Source: Intestinirhabdus alba (GTDB lineage: Bacteria > Pseudomonadota > Gammaproteobacteria > Enterobacterales > Enterobacteriaceae). From it: a stretch of DNA of 64,000 nt. Shown piece after piece: positions 1 to 8,177 of this stretch (its first letter is position 1; each line of letters starts with the position of its first letter). The stretch is taken from positions 1 to 64,000 of the forward strand of contig NZ_WMJZ01000002.1 in assembly GCF_009711095.1 (NCBI RefSeq). The letters run 5' to 3'. A program made the position numbers and the translations under genes. The notes under the pieces were generated by a model. That model was not told the DNA's origin and made no database searches. It saw only the letters and a program-made list of their open reading frames with translations.

Positions 1-1
1 C

Positions 2-1387
2 CACAAGGAGTCTGGCGAGGTGCCGGTAACCGTGGCCCAGCCAACCGGCTTTGGTATGGTGAGTCGGGTGGCCCTGACGGCCAGCGTCAGCAACCTGAAG
101 GCGGGGCAGACAACGGTCCTGAAGGTCACGGTGGAGGATGGCTATGCAAACCGGGTCACCGGACTAAGCAGCGATGATATTACCATCACGGGCGCGCTGG
201 AGGGGCAGAGCTTATCTGAACTTTCCTGGAGGGCGGCGGCGGATGAGGCCGGCGTCTACATCGCAACTGAGCTGACCATGACGGTCGTGGGGGAACATCC
301 GCTGAAGGCAACGGTGAATGAGGTGGACTCTCCCGCGCTGCGCGTGGAGGTTGGCAACCCCGCAGGAGCGGGCAGCGTTGAGACGTTAACCCTGTCAGCA
401 TCACCGGCGACCCTCTTGCAGGACGGAAGCACGGTGCTGAGTATTGTCGCAACGGATCGGTACGGTAACCGGGTCACGGAGCTGACGGATGATGAGATCG
501 CCATATCGAGCAATATCCCAGGCCTGGCGACCGACGGGCTGCGCTGGACTGAGGGGGGCGGGGCGAACACAGGTGAATATACCGCATCCGAGCTGACGAT
601 GACCGTACCGGGAAAACATCGCCTGACGGCGACGGTCGGCCAGAAGGAGGCGACGAAGGAGGTAACGGTATTGGCGGTATTAAACGTCAGCGGCACCGTG
701 CTGAGTATTGAGGATGATGCGCCGATCCCGAACGCCACGGTAACCCTGAATACCGATGCGGGGGAAACTCTTGCTTCGGCGGTATCGGGCAGCGACGGGC
801 GGTTCACTATCCGCATTGCCGAAGGGCAGTACGTGCTCAAGTCAAAAGCGAATGGTTACCTTGCTACCCGACAGTCGACGTCGGATCCGGTGAACGACGC
901 CAGGGTTGTGTATATGGCTCCCGGTATATACGGCGGTCGAGTAATCTCGATCCGCGCCACCGGGCCCCACTCCCTAAAAGAGAATGGCGATCCAATTATG
1001 GACTACGGCATTAGTATGCGAAGAACGACCGATAACAATTATATTGATGCGCCCAGCCCCGATACGGCTGCCTCCGGGGGAGGGGGTTATCTTGAGATGA
1101 TAAGCGGCTCGCTGGCCTCTACAGGGATGACACGCGCCGAGATAATGAACCAGAATGGGCAGAGCGGTGAGTGGCGGTATTCGATACGGGGAATTGCCAG
1201 AGCATTAGGTAAAGAGGTTAGCGTCGTTGCCTATATCATCAATCCCAACGGCGGGGGCGAAGTGCGCCGGTTCAACGTAAACCTGAATTGTCAGGGATAC
1301 AAAAGGGTGCTGTCTATCGTCAGAACCTCAGCGACGGAACCCGCCGTGGTAACCAATATTACCGAGTCAGGCTGCTCGGGCCGCTAA
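2..1387 (+). CDS. Invasin/intimin-type surface protein, 3' part (cut by window start)
   Basis: The frame is open from the first bases, so the true start lies outside the window; 461 codons are visible. They show two tandem bacterial Ig-like (Big_1 type) repeats, roughly residues 15-115 and 120-225, each with a D-x-Y-x-N-R-V-T segment and ending in a T-x-P/V-G-x-H-x-L-x-A-T-V strand. A carboxypeptidase-regulatory-like beta domain follows (about 225-300), then a C-terminal domain of about 150 residues that I do not recognise, with two cysteines near the end. Such Ig arrays are the passenger of inverse autotransporters (intimin, invasin), which project from the outer membrane to bind surfaces or cells. 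The barrel domain, if present, is upstream of the window. The adhesin family is fairly certain; the target is unknown. Confidence 0.75.
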   Translation, partial: HKESGEVPVTVAQPTGFGMVSRVALTASVSNLKAGQTTVLKVTVEDGYANRVTGLSSDDITITGALEGQSLSELSWRAAADEAGVYIATELTMTVVGEHPLKATVNEVDSPALRVEVGNPAGAGSVETLTLSASPATLLQDGSTVLSIVATDRYGNRVTELTDDEIAISSNIPGLATDGLRWTEGGGANTGEYTASELTMTVPGKHRLTATVGQKEATKEVTVLAVLNVSGTVLSIEDDAPIPNATVTLNTDAGETLASAVSGSDGRFTIRIAEGQYVLKSKANGYLATRQSTSDPVNDARVVYMAPGIYGGRVISIRATGPHSLKENGDPIMDYGISMRRTTDNNYIDAPSPDTAASGGGGYLEMISGSLASTGMTRAEIMNQNGQSGEWRYSIRGIARALGKEVSVVAYIINPNGGGEVRRFNVNLNCQGYKRVLSIVRTSATEPAVVTNITESGCSGR

Positions 1388-1679
1388 CGGTGCGGGCCGT
1401 TCTCCCCGACGGGCGCTTGCCGCCGGGGGGACAACCATTACCGGGATCGCTGTTCCGTAACGGAATGTGCCGCGCTTTCCAGGAGGGCGACACTTTCGGG
1501 CAGCGCCGCAGAGGCGGAAAAGGGCGTTCCCCAGAGCAACGCGAACGACAACGCGGGGGTTAAACGTCGCTAACGGGGAGTCCGGTCGATCTGTATCCGA
1601 CGGTTTTAAGTTCGCCATCGCCATTGGGGCTATCAAAACCGGGCACCGACAGGTGGCGACGAGGAATTAAACGCTAAAA

Positions 1680-1707
1680 GGCGGCGAAAACTATCGCCGC
1701 CTTTTTT
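1680..1707 (+). terminator. Rho-independent terminator
   Basis: An 8-bp perfect stem (GGCGGCGA / TCGCCGCC) with a 6-base loop is followed directly by six T residues. It points rightward and probably ends transcription from the adhesin gene. Confidence 0.75.
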
Positions 1708-2165
1708 ATCACTCAATAGCTGCGCCGAACATCGCGGCACCTGCCGTTTAATGACCTGGAGTATAGGTTGTTCCTGAATCGTGGCGATCATATTCCGAAC
1801 GGCGTTGACTGAGCATCCCGCGACGGCTTTCATTATGGCCCGGCTCCGAACATCAGTTGGAAAAGGCGGGATAATCACTCTGTCATTCTTCACGTTGAGG
1901 TCTTAAAAATTGCCATAACACAAATAAAATTCCATGGGATGAATCACTTAGTAGAGCAATAGGGCGGTTTAGTATGGCGAAAAAAGGTGAATGGCGTCAT
2001 CGCTAACTGCCGTATGAAGGAAAGGGGGCGACTCAACGGCAGGGCGGTCCGGGCGCTGTAGAGCGCTAAAATATCGGCGTTTGCGCCTGTTGTTGGCGTA
2101 GCTGAAATCTTTCGGAGGCGGCGCAGGGCACCGTGCGGCGCAGAATAAGCCATTCCGCCGGGCGA

Positions 2166-2195
2166 TGTCGGATAGCGGCTGCGCCTTAGCCGACA
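2166..2195. repeat. REP-like hairpin after yjiA
   Basis: Short inverted arms TGTCGG and CCGACA flank a GC-rich loop about 10 bases beyond the yjiA stop. It resembles one half of a repetitive extragenic palindrome, but no second copy of this exact sequence was seen. Confidence 0.3.
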
Positions 2196-2204
2196 AACTA
2201 CACG

Positions 2205-3161
2205 CTATTTCTTCAGCCCGGCGAACGCCGCCCGGATCGCCTCCTCCGGCAGTTGAATGCCGATAAATACCAGCGTGCTGTGCGGCGTCTCGTCGCCCCA
2301 GGGGCGGTCCCAGTCGGCGCTGTAGAGGCGCTGCACGCCCTGAAACAGCAGGCGATTCGGCTCGCCGTCGATCCACAGCATTCCCTTGTAGCGCAGCAGC
2401 CTGTCGGCGAATTCCAGCAGCAGGTTCTCCATCACCCGCGACACCTCGTCAATCGCCACCGGATAGTCCAGCTCCACCACGATGGAGGCGATATCGTTCT
2501 GCCCGTCGGCGATAAAGCGGAAGCGCGGTCCGGCGTTGACCACGCTCTCTTCCAGCATAAAGCCGTTGGTGTTAAACAGCAGGGCGAGATCGATATCGCC
2601 GTGGGTGACGGTGTACACCGGGGCGCGGGCGTTGATGCGCGCCAGCCGCGCGCGCAGCGGCTGGCTCTCGCCGGCGACATCGGTTTTGGTCAGCAGGATA
2701 CGATCGGCATAGCCGACCTGCGACTGGGCAAGAGTGAACTGGTTCATCTGCGCGTCGGCGTGCACCGCGTCAACCAGCGCGATCACGCCGTCCAGCAGAT
2801 AGCGTTCGCACAGCGTCTCGTGAGAGAAAAAGGTCTGAATAATCGGGCCGGGATCGGCCATGCCGGTGCACTCGATCACCAGGCGGTCAAAGTCGATAGC
2901 CCCCTTGTCGAGGCCGTCGAGCAGATCCAGCAGCGCGTTCTCCAGCTCGTTTGAGCGGCTGCAGCAGATACAGCCGTTGGTCAGGGTTTTTATCTGGGTC
3001 GCGCGATCGCCAATTAATTGATCGTCAACGGCCGCTTCGCCGAACTCATTTTCGATAACGGCAATTTTGTAGCCGTGCTCTGCGTTAAGCATATGGCGCA
3101 GCAGGGTGGTTTTGCCCGCGCCCAGAAAACCGGTAATCAGGGTGACTGCAATCGGGGTCAT
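2205..3161 (-). CDS. yjiA: CobW/P47K-family GTPase YjiA
   Basis: A predicted metal-binding GTPase of the COG0523 group, which handles zinc or other transition metals. At 318 residues it is the same length as the E. coli protein. The P-loop GFLGAGKTT is at residues 11-19, the family metal motif C-x-C-C at 64-67 (CICC), and a guanine-binding T-K-T-D segment follows in the middle. An upstream in-frame ATG four codons earlier is rejected because GGAG lies six bases before the chosen start. It follows yjiX by 11 bases, in the order btsT-yjiX-yjiA on the minus strand. Family assignment is certain; the physiological metal and client are not known from sequence. Confidence 0.95.
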   Translation of the reverse strand: MTPIAVTLITGFLGAGKTTLLRHMLNAEHGYKIAVIENEFGEAAVDDQLIGDRATQIKTLTNGCICCSRSNELENALLDLLDGLDKGAIDFDRLVIECTGMADPGPIIQTFFSHETLCERYLLDGVIALVDAVHADAQMNQFTLAQSQVGYADRILLTKTDVAGESQPLRARLARINARAPVYTVTHGDIDLALLFNTNGFMLEESVVNAGPRFRFIADGQNDIASIVVELDYPVAIDEVSRVMENLLLEFADRLLRYKGMLWIDGEPNRLLFQGVQRLYSADWDRPWGDETPHSTLVFIGIQLPEEAIRAAFAGLKK

Positions 3162-3172
3162 CAGCATCTCCA

Positions 3173-3376
3173 TTAACAGCAGCGTATGCCGCCTTTACCG
3201 TCGCCGCCGTAGCGCGCCTGCTGGCGCTCGCGGAAGAACTCTTCGTAGGTCATGTACGGCTGGTCCGGATGGTTGGTCTGCATATGCTCGACGTAGTTGT
3301 CGTAGTCCGGAATGCCGATCAGCATCTTTGCCGCCTGGCCAAGGTATTTTTTTGCCTGCCCTAAGTTACCAAACAT
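3173..3376 (-). CDS. yjiX: YbdD/YjiX family small protein (DUF466)
   Basis: A 67-residue cytosolic protein, matching the YjiX/YbdD family, whose members are encoded beside CstA-type peptide or pyruvate transporters. It lies between btsT and yjiA, as in E. coli. The body contains the family segment P-D-Y-x-x-Y-V-x-H and a D-x-P-x-M-T-Y-x-E-F-F-R stretch, and ends in a Cys-Cys pair. The biochemical role is not established; the fixed partnership with CstA/BtsT suggests that it assists the transporter or its regulation. Confidence 0.92.
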   Translation of the reverse strand: MFGNLGQAKKYLGQAAKMLIGIPDYDNYVEHMQTNHPDQPYMTYEEFFRERQQARYGGDGKGGIRCC

Positions 3377-3550
3377 ACTCTTATCCCGGTATCACCGTCG
3401 TTTTTCAGGCCGCTGACTGCGGAAATTCGCGTACAGCCTGAAATTGCTCAGGAGGACGAATAAAACCGGAGGGCGACTGACGCCCGATCCGGCCTGCGTT
3501 AAACCTCGTTTACGGAGGCCGGGCAGGCGTTGCTCCCCGGCCATCCGCTT
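3377..3550 (-). other. btsT-yjiX intergenic spacer with imperfect hairpin
   Basis: The 174-base spacer between btsT and yjiX contains, read on the minus strand, an imperfect GC-rich hairpin (about 3460-3490) followed by GGTTTTATT. It could attenuate transcription from btsT into yjiX-yjiA. This is weak evidence from pairing only. Confidence 0.3.
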
Positions 3551-5701
3551 TTAGTGGTGTGAAGCGGTCTTCACGCCGCCTTCCGGCACCGGAACGTACG
3601 GCGTCTCTTTATCGGTGCGGCCGCTGGCGGCGCGCGCTTTCTGCCAGGTGCGGAAGCCATAGAAAATGATGCTGTATACCACCACCAGGAACAGAATGCT
3701 CAGGCCGGCGTTGGTGTAGTTGTTCACCACGATATGGTTCATGTTAGCAATCTGCTGGGCGGTCAGCTCGCCGCCGTTGGCCACCTTCTCTTTATACAGG
3801 TTGGCCATATAGAAGAAACCTTCCATCTGCGGATTGGCGCTGAACAGCTTCAGGCCCAGCGCCCAGGTGGTGCAGATCAGCAGCCATACCGCCGGGATCA
3901 CGGTCACCCAGATGTATTTGGTGCGCTGCATTTTAATCAGCACCACGGTGCCGAGCACCAGCGCCACGGCGGCCAGCATCTGGTTGGAGATGCCGAACAG
4001 CGGCCACAGGCTCTTCACCCCGCCCAGCGGATCGACCACACCCTGATACAGCAGGTAGCCCCACAGGCCGACGCAGCCCGCGGTGCCGACGATCCCGGCG
4101 GCCAGCGAGTCGGTTTTCTTGAGGAACGGCACGAAGTTGCCCAGCAGATCCTGCAGCATAAAGCGGCCGGAACGGGTGCCGGCGTCCAGCGCGGTCAGGA
4201 TGAACAGCGCTTCAAACAGGATGCCGAAGTGATACCAGAAGCCCATATCCGCCATTGGCAGCACCTTGTGGAACACGTGGGCGATCCCCACCGCCAGCGT
4301 CGGCGCGCCGCCGGCGCGGTTCAGGACGGACGGCTCGCCAATGTCCTTCGCGGTTTGCAGGATCTGCTCCGGAGAAATAACAAAGCCCCAGGAGCTGACG
4401 GTAGCCGCCGCGTGGGCGGTGACCTCTTTTAGCTGCGCCATAATCAGCGGGGCGTTCTCGCCGCCCATCTCATGCAGATTCGGCATGGTGATACCGAGAC
4501 CCGCCGGCGGAGTGTTCATCGCAAAGTAGAGGCCCGGCTCAATAATCGACGCCGCCACCAGCGCCATAATTGCCACGAAGGACTCCATCAGCATGGCACC
4601 ATAGCCGATAAAGCGGGCGTCGGTTTCGCAGGCCAGCAGCTTCGGTGTGGTGCCGGAGGCGATCAGCGCGTGGAAGCCGGAGACCGCGCCGCAGGCGATG
4701 GTAATAAACAGGAACGGGAACAGGGCACCTTTCCACAGCGGGCCGGTGCCGTCGACGTACTGGGTTAACGCCGGCATTTTCAGCTCAGGGTTGAGAATGA
4801 CGATCCCCAGCGCCAGGCCGACGATAACGCCAATCTTCAGGAAGGTTGCCAGGTAATCGCGCGGCGCGAGGATCAGCCAGACCGGCAGCAGCGCAGAGAT
4901 AAAGGCATAGCCAATCAGCGCGAAGGTGATGGTGGTATCTTTAAAGGTCAGGGCCGGACCCCAGTATGGGTCATGCGCAATCACGCCGCCAAAATAGATA
5001 GACGCCACCAGCAGCACGATGCCGATGACCGACACTTCCCCTACGCGGCCGGGGCGGATAAAGCGCATGTAGATCCCCATAAACAGGGCGATCGGCACCG
5101 TCGAACAGACCGTAAAGACTCCCCAGGGGCTTTCGGCCAGCGCTTTCACCACGATCAGCGCCAGCACGGCGAGGATAATGATCATGATTAAGAAGCAGCC
5201 GAACAGGGCGATAGTGCCGGGCACCGGCCCCATCTCCTCTTTGATCATCTCGCCGAGAGACGCGCCGTTACGGCGGGAAGAGATAAACAGCACCATAAAG
5301 TCCTGCACCGCACCGGCCAGCACCACCCCCGCCAGCAGCCACAGGGTGCCCGGCAGATAGCCCATCTGCGCGGCCAGCACCGGGCCGACCAGCGGACCGG
5401 CACCGGCGATGGCGGCGAAGTGGTGGCCAAACAGCACGTAGCGGTTGGTTGGCACATAGTTCAGGCCGTCGTTATTGATAACCGCCGGCGTGGCGCGCGT
5501 CGGATCAAGCTTCATCACCTTCTGGGCGATGTAGAGACTGTAGTAGCGGTAAGCCACCAGATAAACAGAAACGGAAGCGACCACGATCCACAGGGCGCTG
5601 ACGTGTTCACCCCGGCGCAGGGCCACCACCGAGAGGCAGAAGGCCCCGACGATCCCAAGGATCGCCCAGGGGATGTGTTTGAGTAACTTTTTCGTATCCA
5701 T
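3551..5701 (-). CDS. btsT: Pyruvate/proton symporter BtsT (CstA family)
   Basis: Inner-membrane importer of pyruvate in the carbon-starvation CstA family. At 716 residues it equals the length of E. coli BtsT (formerly YjiY). Many hydrophobic segments span the whole chain. The N-terminal third carries the CstA hallmark G-H-H-F-A-A-I-A-G-A-G-P-L-V-G-P around residues 93-108, and the tail is polar and His-ended. In E. coli the gene answers to the BtsS/BtsR two-component system and to CRP. A near-consensus CRP site lies 278 bases upstream here, shared with the divergent tsr side. It heads the btsT-yjiX-yjiA group. Confidence 0.95.
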   Translation of the reverse strand: MDTKKLLKHIPWAILGIVGAFCLSVVALRRGEHVSALWIVVASVSVYLVAYRYYSLYIAQKVMKLDPTRATPAVINNDGLNYVPTNRYVLFGHHFAAIAGAGPLVGPVLAAQMGYLPGTLWLLAGVVLAGAVQDFMVLFISSRRNGASLGEMIKEEMGPVPGTIALFGCFLIMIIILAVLALIVVKALAESPWGVFTVCSTVPIALFMGIYMRFIRPGRVGEVSVIGIVLLVASIYFGGVIAHDPYWGPALTFKDTTITFALIGYAFISALLPVWLILAPRDYLATFLKIGVIVGLALGIVILNPELKMPALTQYVDGTGPLWKGALFPFLFITIACGAVSGFHALIASGTTPKLLACETDARFIGYGAMLMESFVAIMALVAASIIEPGLYFAMNTPPAGLGITMPNLHEMGGENAPLIMAQLKEVTAHAAATVSSWGFVISPEQILQTAKDIGEPSVLNRAGGAPTLAVGIAHVFHKVLPMADMGFWYHFGILFEALFILTALDAGTRSGRFMLQDLLGNFVPFLKKTDSLAAGIVGTAGCVGLWGYLLYQGVVDPLGGVKSLWPLFGISNQMLAAVALVLGTVVLIKMQRTKYIWVTVIPAVWLLICTTWALGLKLFSANPQMEGFFYMANLYKEKVANGGELTAQQIANMNHIVVNNYTNAGLSILFLVVVYSIIFYGFRTWQKARAASGRTDKETPYVPVPEGGVKTASHH

Positions 5702-5978
5702 AATAGAGCCTGGTTGTTGGTTTACTTATCAGCCGGAGCTGGCCCGATATCTTGCGCCCTGCAGTGTCCCTTAATGGCCCGTGGCGTTGAGGCTGAATCA
5801 GAAAAGCATTATCAGGGCGCGTGACCGGCCTGGAGGGACAGAGCGACGGCGATGTTGGAAGCGATCGTGCCAGAGTTACAGGCATGTAAAGAAAGTAAAT
5901 CAGCAAGCGGTTATATGTTCGCGTAAGCGGTCAGTAGCGTCGATAAGCGGTTAAATACGGGGCCGGATGGTAATTTTA

Positions 5979-5994
5979 TGTGATTGAGATCACG
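5979..5994. promoter_or_regulatory. CRP-binding site
   Basis: TGTGA-N6-TCACG, one base off the ideal TGTGA-N6-TCACA core, in an AT-rich setting. It lies between btsT and tsr. CRP control of btsT is established in E. coli, so btsT is the likely target. Confidence 0.75.
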
Positions 5995-6057
5995 GATAAA
6001 AGTGACTTAACCGGGCGGAGACCGCGGATTTTACTCAAATTTGTAACGTTATAAGTA

Positions 6058-6084
6058 TAAAGTTTTTCTATTTTTGGTCGACAA
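6058..6084 (+). promoter_or_regulatory. Sigma-28 (FliA) promoter of tsr
   Basis: TAAAGTTT, an 11-base spacer, then GTCGACAA. The -35 matches the FliA consensus TAAAGTTT exactly and the -10 matches GCCGATAA at six of eight positions, with the canonical 11-base spacing. The site is 33 bases upstream of the tsr start, as expected for a class 3 flagellar/chemotaxis gene. Confidence 0.8.
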
Positions 6085-6116
6085 ATATAACATCAGTCAA
6101 TCGGAAATAAGAAAAC

Positions 6117-7781
6117 ATGTTAAAAAATATAAAGATTGTTACCAGCCTGGTGCTGGTGCTGGCGCTGTTTGGCCTTTTACAGTTGACCTCGGGCGGTCTG
6201 TTCTTCAGTGCGCTGAAAGGAGATAAGGAAAACTTCTCACGTTTACAAACCATTCGTCAGCAGCAGTCCACGCTGGGCAGCAGCTGGGTTTCGCTGCTGC
6301 AGACACGTAACACCATTAACCGTGCCGGCATCCGCTATACCATGGATCAGACCAATACCGGCACCGGCGCTACCCTCGCTGAACTGATGAAGAGAGCGCA
6401 GGATACATTGAACGAGGCGGAAAGTAGCTGGAAACAATATGAATCGCTGCCGCACGATCCGGGCCAGAGCGAGGCGGTATTACGCGATCTTAAAAGCCAT
6501 TACGAGAACTATCACCGGGCCCTGACGGTGCTGCTTCAGCTGCTGGAAGCGGGTAAGATAGCTGAATTCTTCGAACAGCCGACCCAGGACTATCAGGACA
6601 ACTTTGAAAAGCACTACGGCATTTATCAGCAGGAGATCGCTCGCCTGTATAACGGCGTGGTGGAGGCCAACGACGAGGCCTACAGCCATGCCCTGTGGGT
6701 GGTCATCGGCGTGGTGGTCGCGGTGCTGGTGGTAATGTGCGCGGTCTGGGCGGGCATCAAAATGACGCTGATTGCGCCGATGCATCGTCTGGTTGAGAGC
6801 ATTCGCCATATCGCCAGCGGCGATCTGGTCAGGCCGATTGATGTGGATGGCTCCAATGAAATCGGCCAGCTGGCACAAAGCCTGCGCTATATGCAGGGCG
6901 AGCTGGTACGCACCGTCGGCGACGTGCGTAACGGGGCGAATGCGATTTACAGCGGTGCCAGCGAAATCGCGATGGGCAATAACGATCTCTCCTCCCGCAC
7001 CGAGCAGCAGGCCGCTTCGCTGGAAGAGACCGCCGCCAGCATGGAACAGCTGACCGCCACCGTGAAGCAGAACGCCGAGAACGCGCGTCAGGCCAGCCAG
7101 CTGGCGCTGAGCGCCTCAGAGACCGCAGAAAAGGGCGGTGAAGTGGTGGACAACGTGGTGCTTACCATGCGTGAGATCGCCTCCAGTTCGCAGAAAATTG
7201 CCGATATTATCAGCGTGATTGACGGTATTGCCTTCCAGACCAATATCCTGGCGCTTAACGCGGCGGTTGAAGCGGCGCGGGCCGGCGAGCAGGGCCGGGG
7301 CTTTGCGGTGGTAGCCGGTGAAGTGCGTACGCTGGCAAGCCGCAGCGCCCAGGCGGCGCGCGAGATCAAGAGCCTGATCGAAGACTCGGTGAGCCGGGTG
7401 GATGCTGGCTCCTCGCTGGTTGAAAGCGCGGGTAACACCATGGGTGAGATCGTTAACGCGGTCACCCGCGTGACCGATATTATGGGCGAAATCGCCTCCG
7501 CTTCCGACGAGCAGAGCCGCGGCATCGATCAGGTGGGCCTGGCCGTCGCCGAGATGGATCGCGTCACCCAGCAGAACGCCTCGCTGGTGGAGGAGTCCGC
7601 CGCCGCCGCCGCCGCGCTGGAAGAGCAGGCCAGCCGCCTGACCCAGGCCGTCGCCGTGTTCCGCATTCAGCAGGAGCAGCAGCGCGCCAGGGAAAGCGTG
7701 GCCGTGAAGGCCGCCAGCGTCCCGGTGAAGCCGCGCAAGGTTGCGGAAGCCAGTACCGGCGATAACTGGGAAACGTTTTAA
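6117..7781 (+). CDS. tsr: Methyl-accepting chemotaxis protein I (serine receptor Tsr)
   Basis: Inner-membrane chemoreceptor for serine. The 554 residues run in the classic order: N-terminal membrane helix (about 7-30), periplasmic four-helix ligand domain, second membrane helix (about 190-212), HAMP domain, and a long cytoplasmic coiled coil. The conserved signalling tip lies around residue 385 ([20 protein letters not shown]). Serine-contact arginines are seen in [14 protein letters not shown] near residues 60-73. The C-terminus NWETF is the CheR/CheB docking pentapeptide of high-abundance receptors. The gene is preceded by its own sigma-28 promoter and stands alone. Confidence 0.96.
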   Translation: MLKNIKIVTSLVLVLALFGLLQLTSGGLFFSALKGDKENFSRLQTIRQQQSTLGSSWVSLLQTRNTINRAGIRYTMDQTNTGTGATLAELMKRAQDTLNEAESSWKQYESLPHDPGQSEAVLRDLKSHYENYHRALTVLLQLLEAGKIAEFFEQPTQDYQDNFEKHYGIYQQEIARLYNGVVEANDEAYSHALWVVIGVVVAVLVVMCAVWAGIKMTLIAPMHRLVESIRHIASGDLVRPIDVDGSNEIGQLAQSLRYMQGELVRTVGDVRNGANAIYSGASEIAMGNNDLSSRTEQQAASLEETAASMEQLTATVKQNAENARQASQLALSASETAEKGGEVVDNVVLTMREIASSSQKIADIISVIDGIAFQTNILALNAAVEAARAGEQGRGFAVVAGEVRTLASRSAQAAREIKSLIEDSVSRVDAGSSLVESAGNTMGEIVNAVTRVTDIMGEIASASDEQSRGIDQVGLAVAEMDRVTQQNASLVEESAAAAAALEEQASRLTQAVAVFRIQQEQQRARESVAVKAASVPVKPRKVAEASTGDNWETF

Positions 7782-7831
7782 CCCTCCGGGCGGCGGCCGC
7801 GTGGACCGACAGGTCGCCGCCGTCGCTCAGC

Positions 7832-8102
7832 TTAGGCTGTGTCCCGTAACCGTTCGTGAGCGTCGCTGGCGGTCATTCAGGTCCGGGGCAAGGCGCGAGC
7901 CGTAATATTTGGTTATTCCAGATGCACGGCGAGTAACGCGGCAGCGGGGCTGAATGGCCCCAGCCCTGCGGGACGCGAGCCAGAAGCGCGTACTCTGTGT
8001 TGTCGGGCTTGAACGTAGTTCACTACGTCCTGCGCCCTCCGCCTTGATTACGCACTTGTGGCTCAGCGTCGACGCCACGCCCGGTTACGGGACACAGCCT
8101 AA
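7832..8102. repeat. Small inverted-ended interspersed element, copy A (271 bp)
   Basis: A non-coding element bounded by a perfect 21-bp inverted repeat (7832-7852 and 8082-8102) starting TTAGGCTGTGTCCC. The homology of the two ends continues imperfectly for about 12 more bases. It carries an internal palindrome (GTAGTtcACTAC). A related full copy lies at 44213-44379, a deleted copy at 11982-12038, and one end at 13290-13302. The size, perfect ends and absence of a transposase gene are those of a MITE. TA lies at both outer borders of the GGC...GCC core here, but no longer target duplication is visible. It fills the tsr-opgB gap where E. coli carries lgoTDR. Confidence 0.75.
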
Positions 8103-8177
8103 CTTCAGGCCCATGGCACAGCGTGATATATACGCCAGGCCATGGGCCGCTTCTTCTTCTCTTTTCCGGCGCGCGGC

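Larger units (their letters stand above)
1388..2204. other. Intergenic region, no convincing gene
   Basis: About 820 bases between the adhesin gene and yjiA. Short open frames occur on both strands, but none has a good ribosome site or a recognisable product. The only clear structures are a rho-independent terminator at 1680-1707 and a short hairpin at 2166-2195. The terminator lies about 300 bases beyond the adhesin stop, which may mean that a small gene once lay between them. Confidence 0.5.
5702..6116. other. Divergent control region btsT / tsr
   Basis: A 415-base region between two divergent genes. It holds the CRP site at 5979-5994 and a sigma-28 promoter for tsr at 6058-6084. The segment next to btsT (5702-5970) holds no gene that I can support. 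I could not pick a BtsR site with confidence. Confidence 0.6.

Noticed and set aside
1633-1893. An 86-codon minus-strand frame in the adhesin-yjiA gap
   Set aside because: It spans the terminator at 1680-1707, has no clear ribosome site and matches no family that I know.
1944-2153. A 69-codon minus-strand frame before yjiA
   Set aside because: No ribosome site, low-complexity composition and no recognised family.
7827-8078. An 83-codon minus-strand frame
   Set aside because: It lies within the inverted-ended repeat copy A and is a by-product of that repeat.
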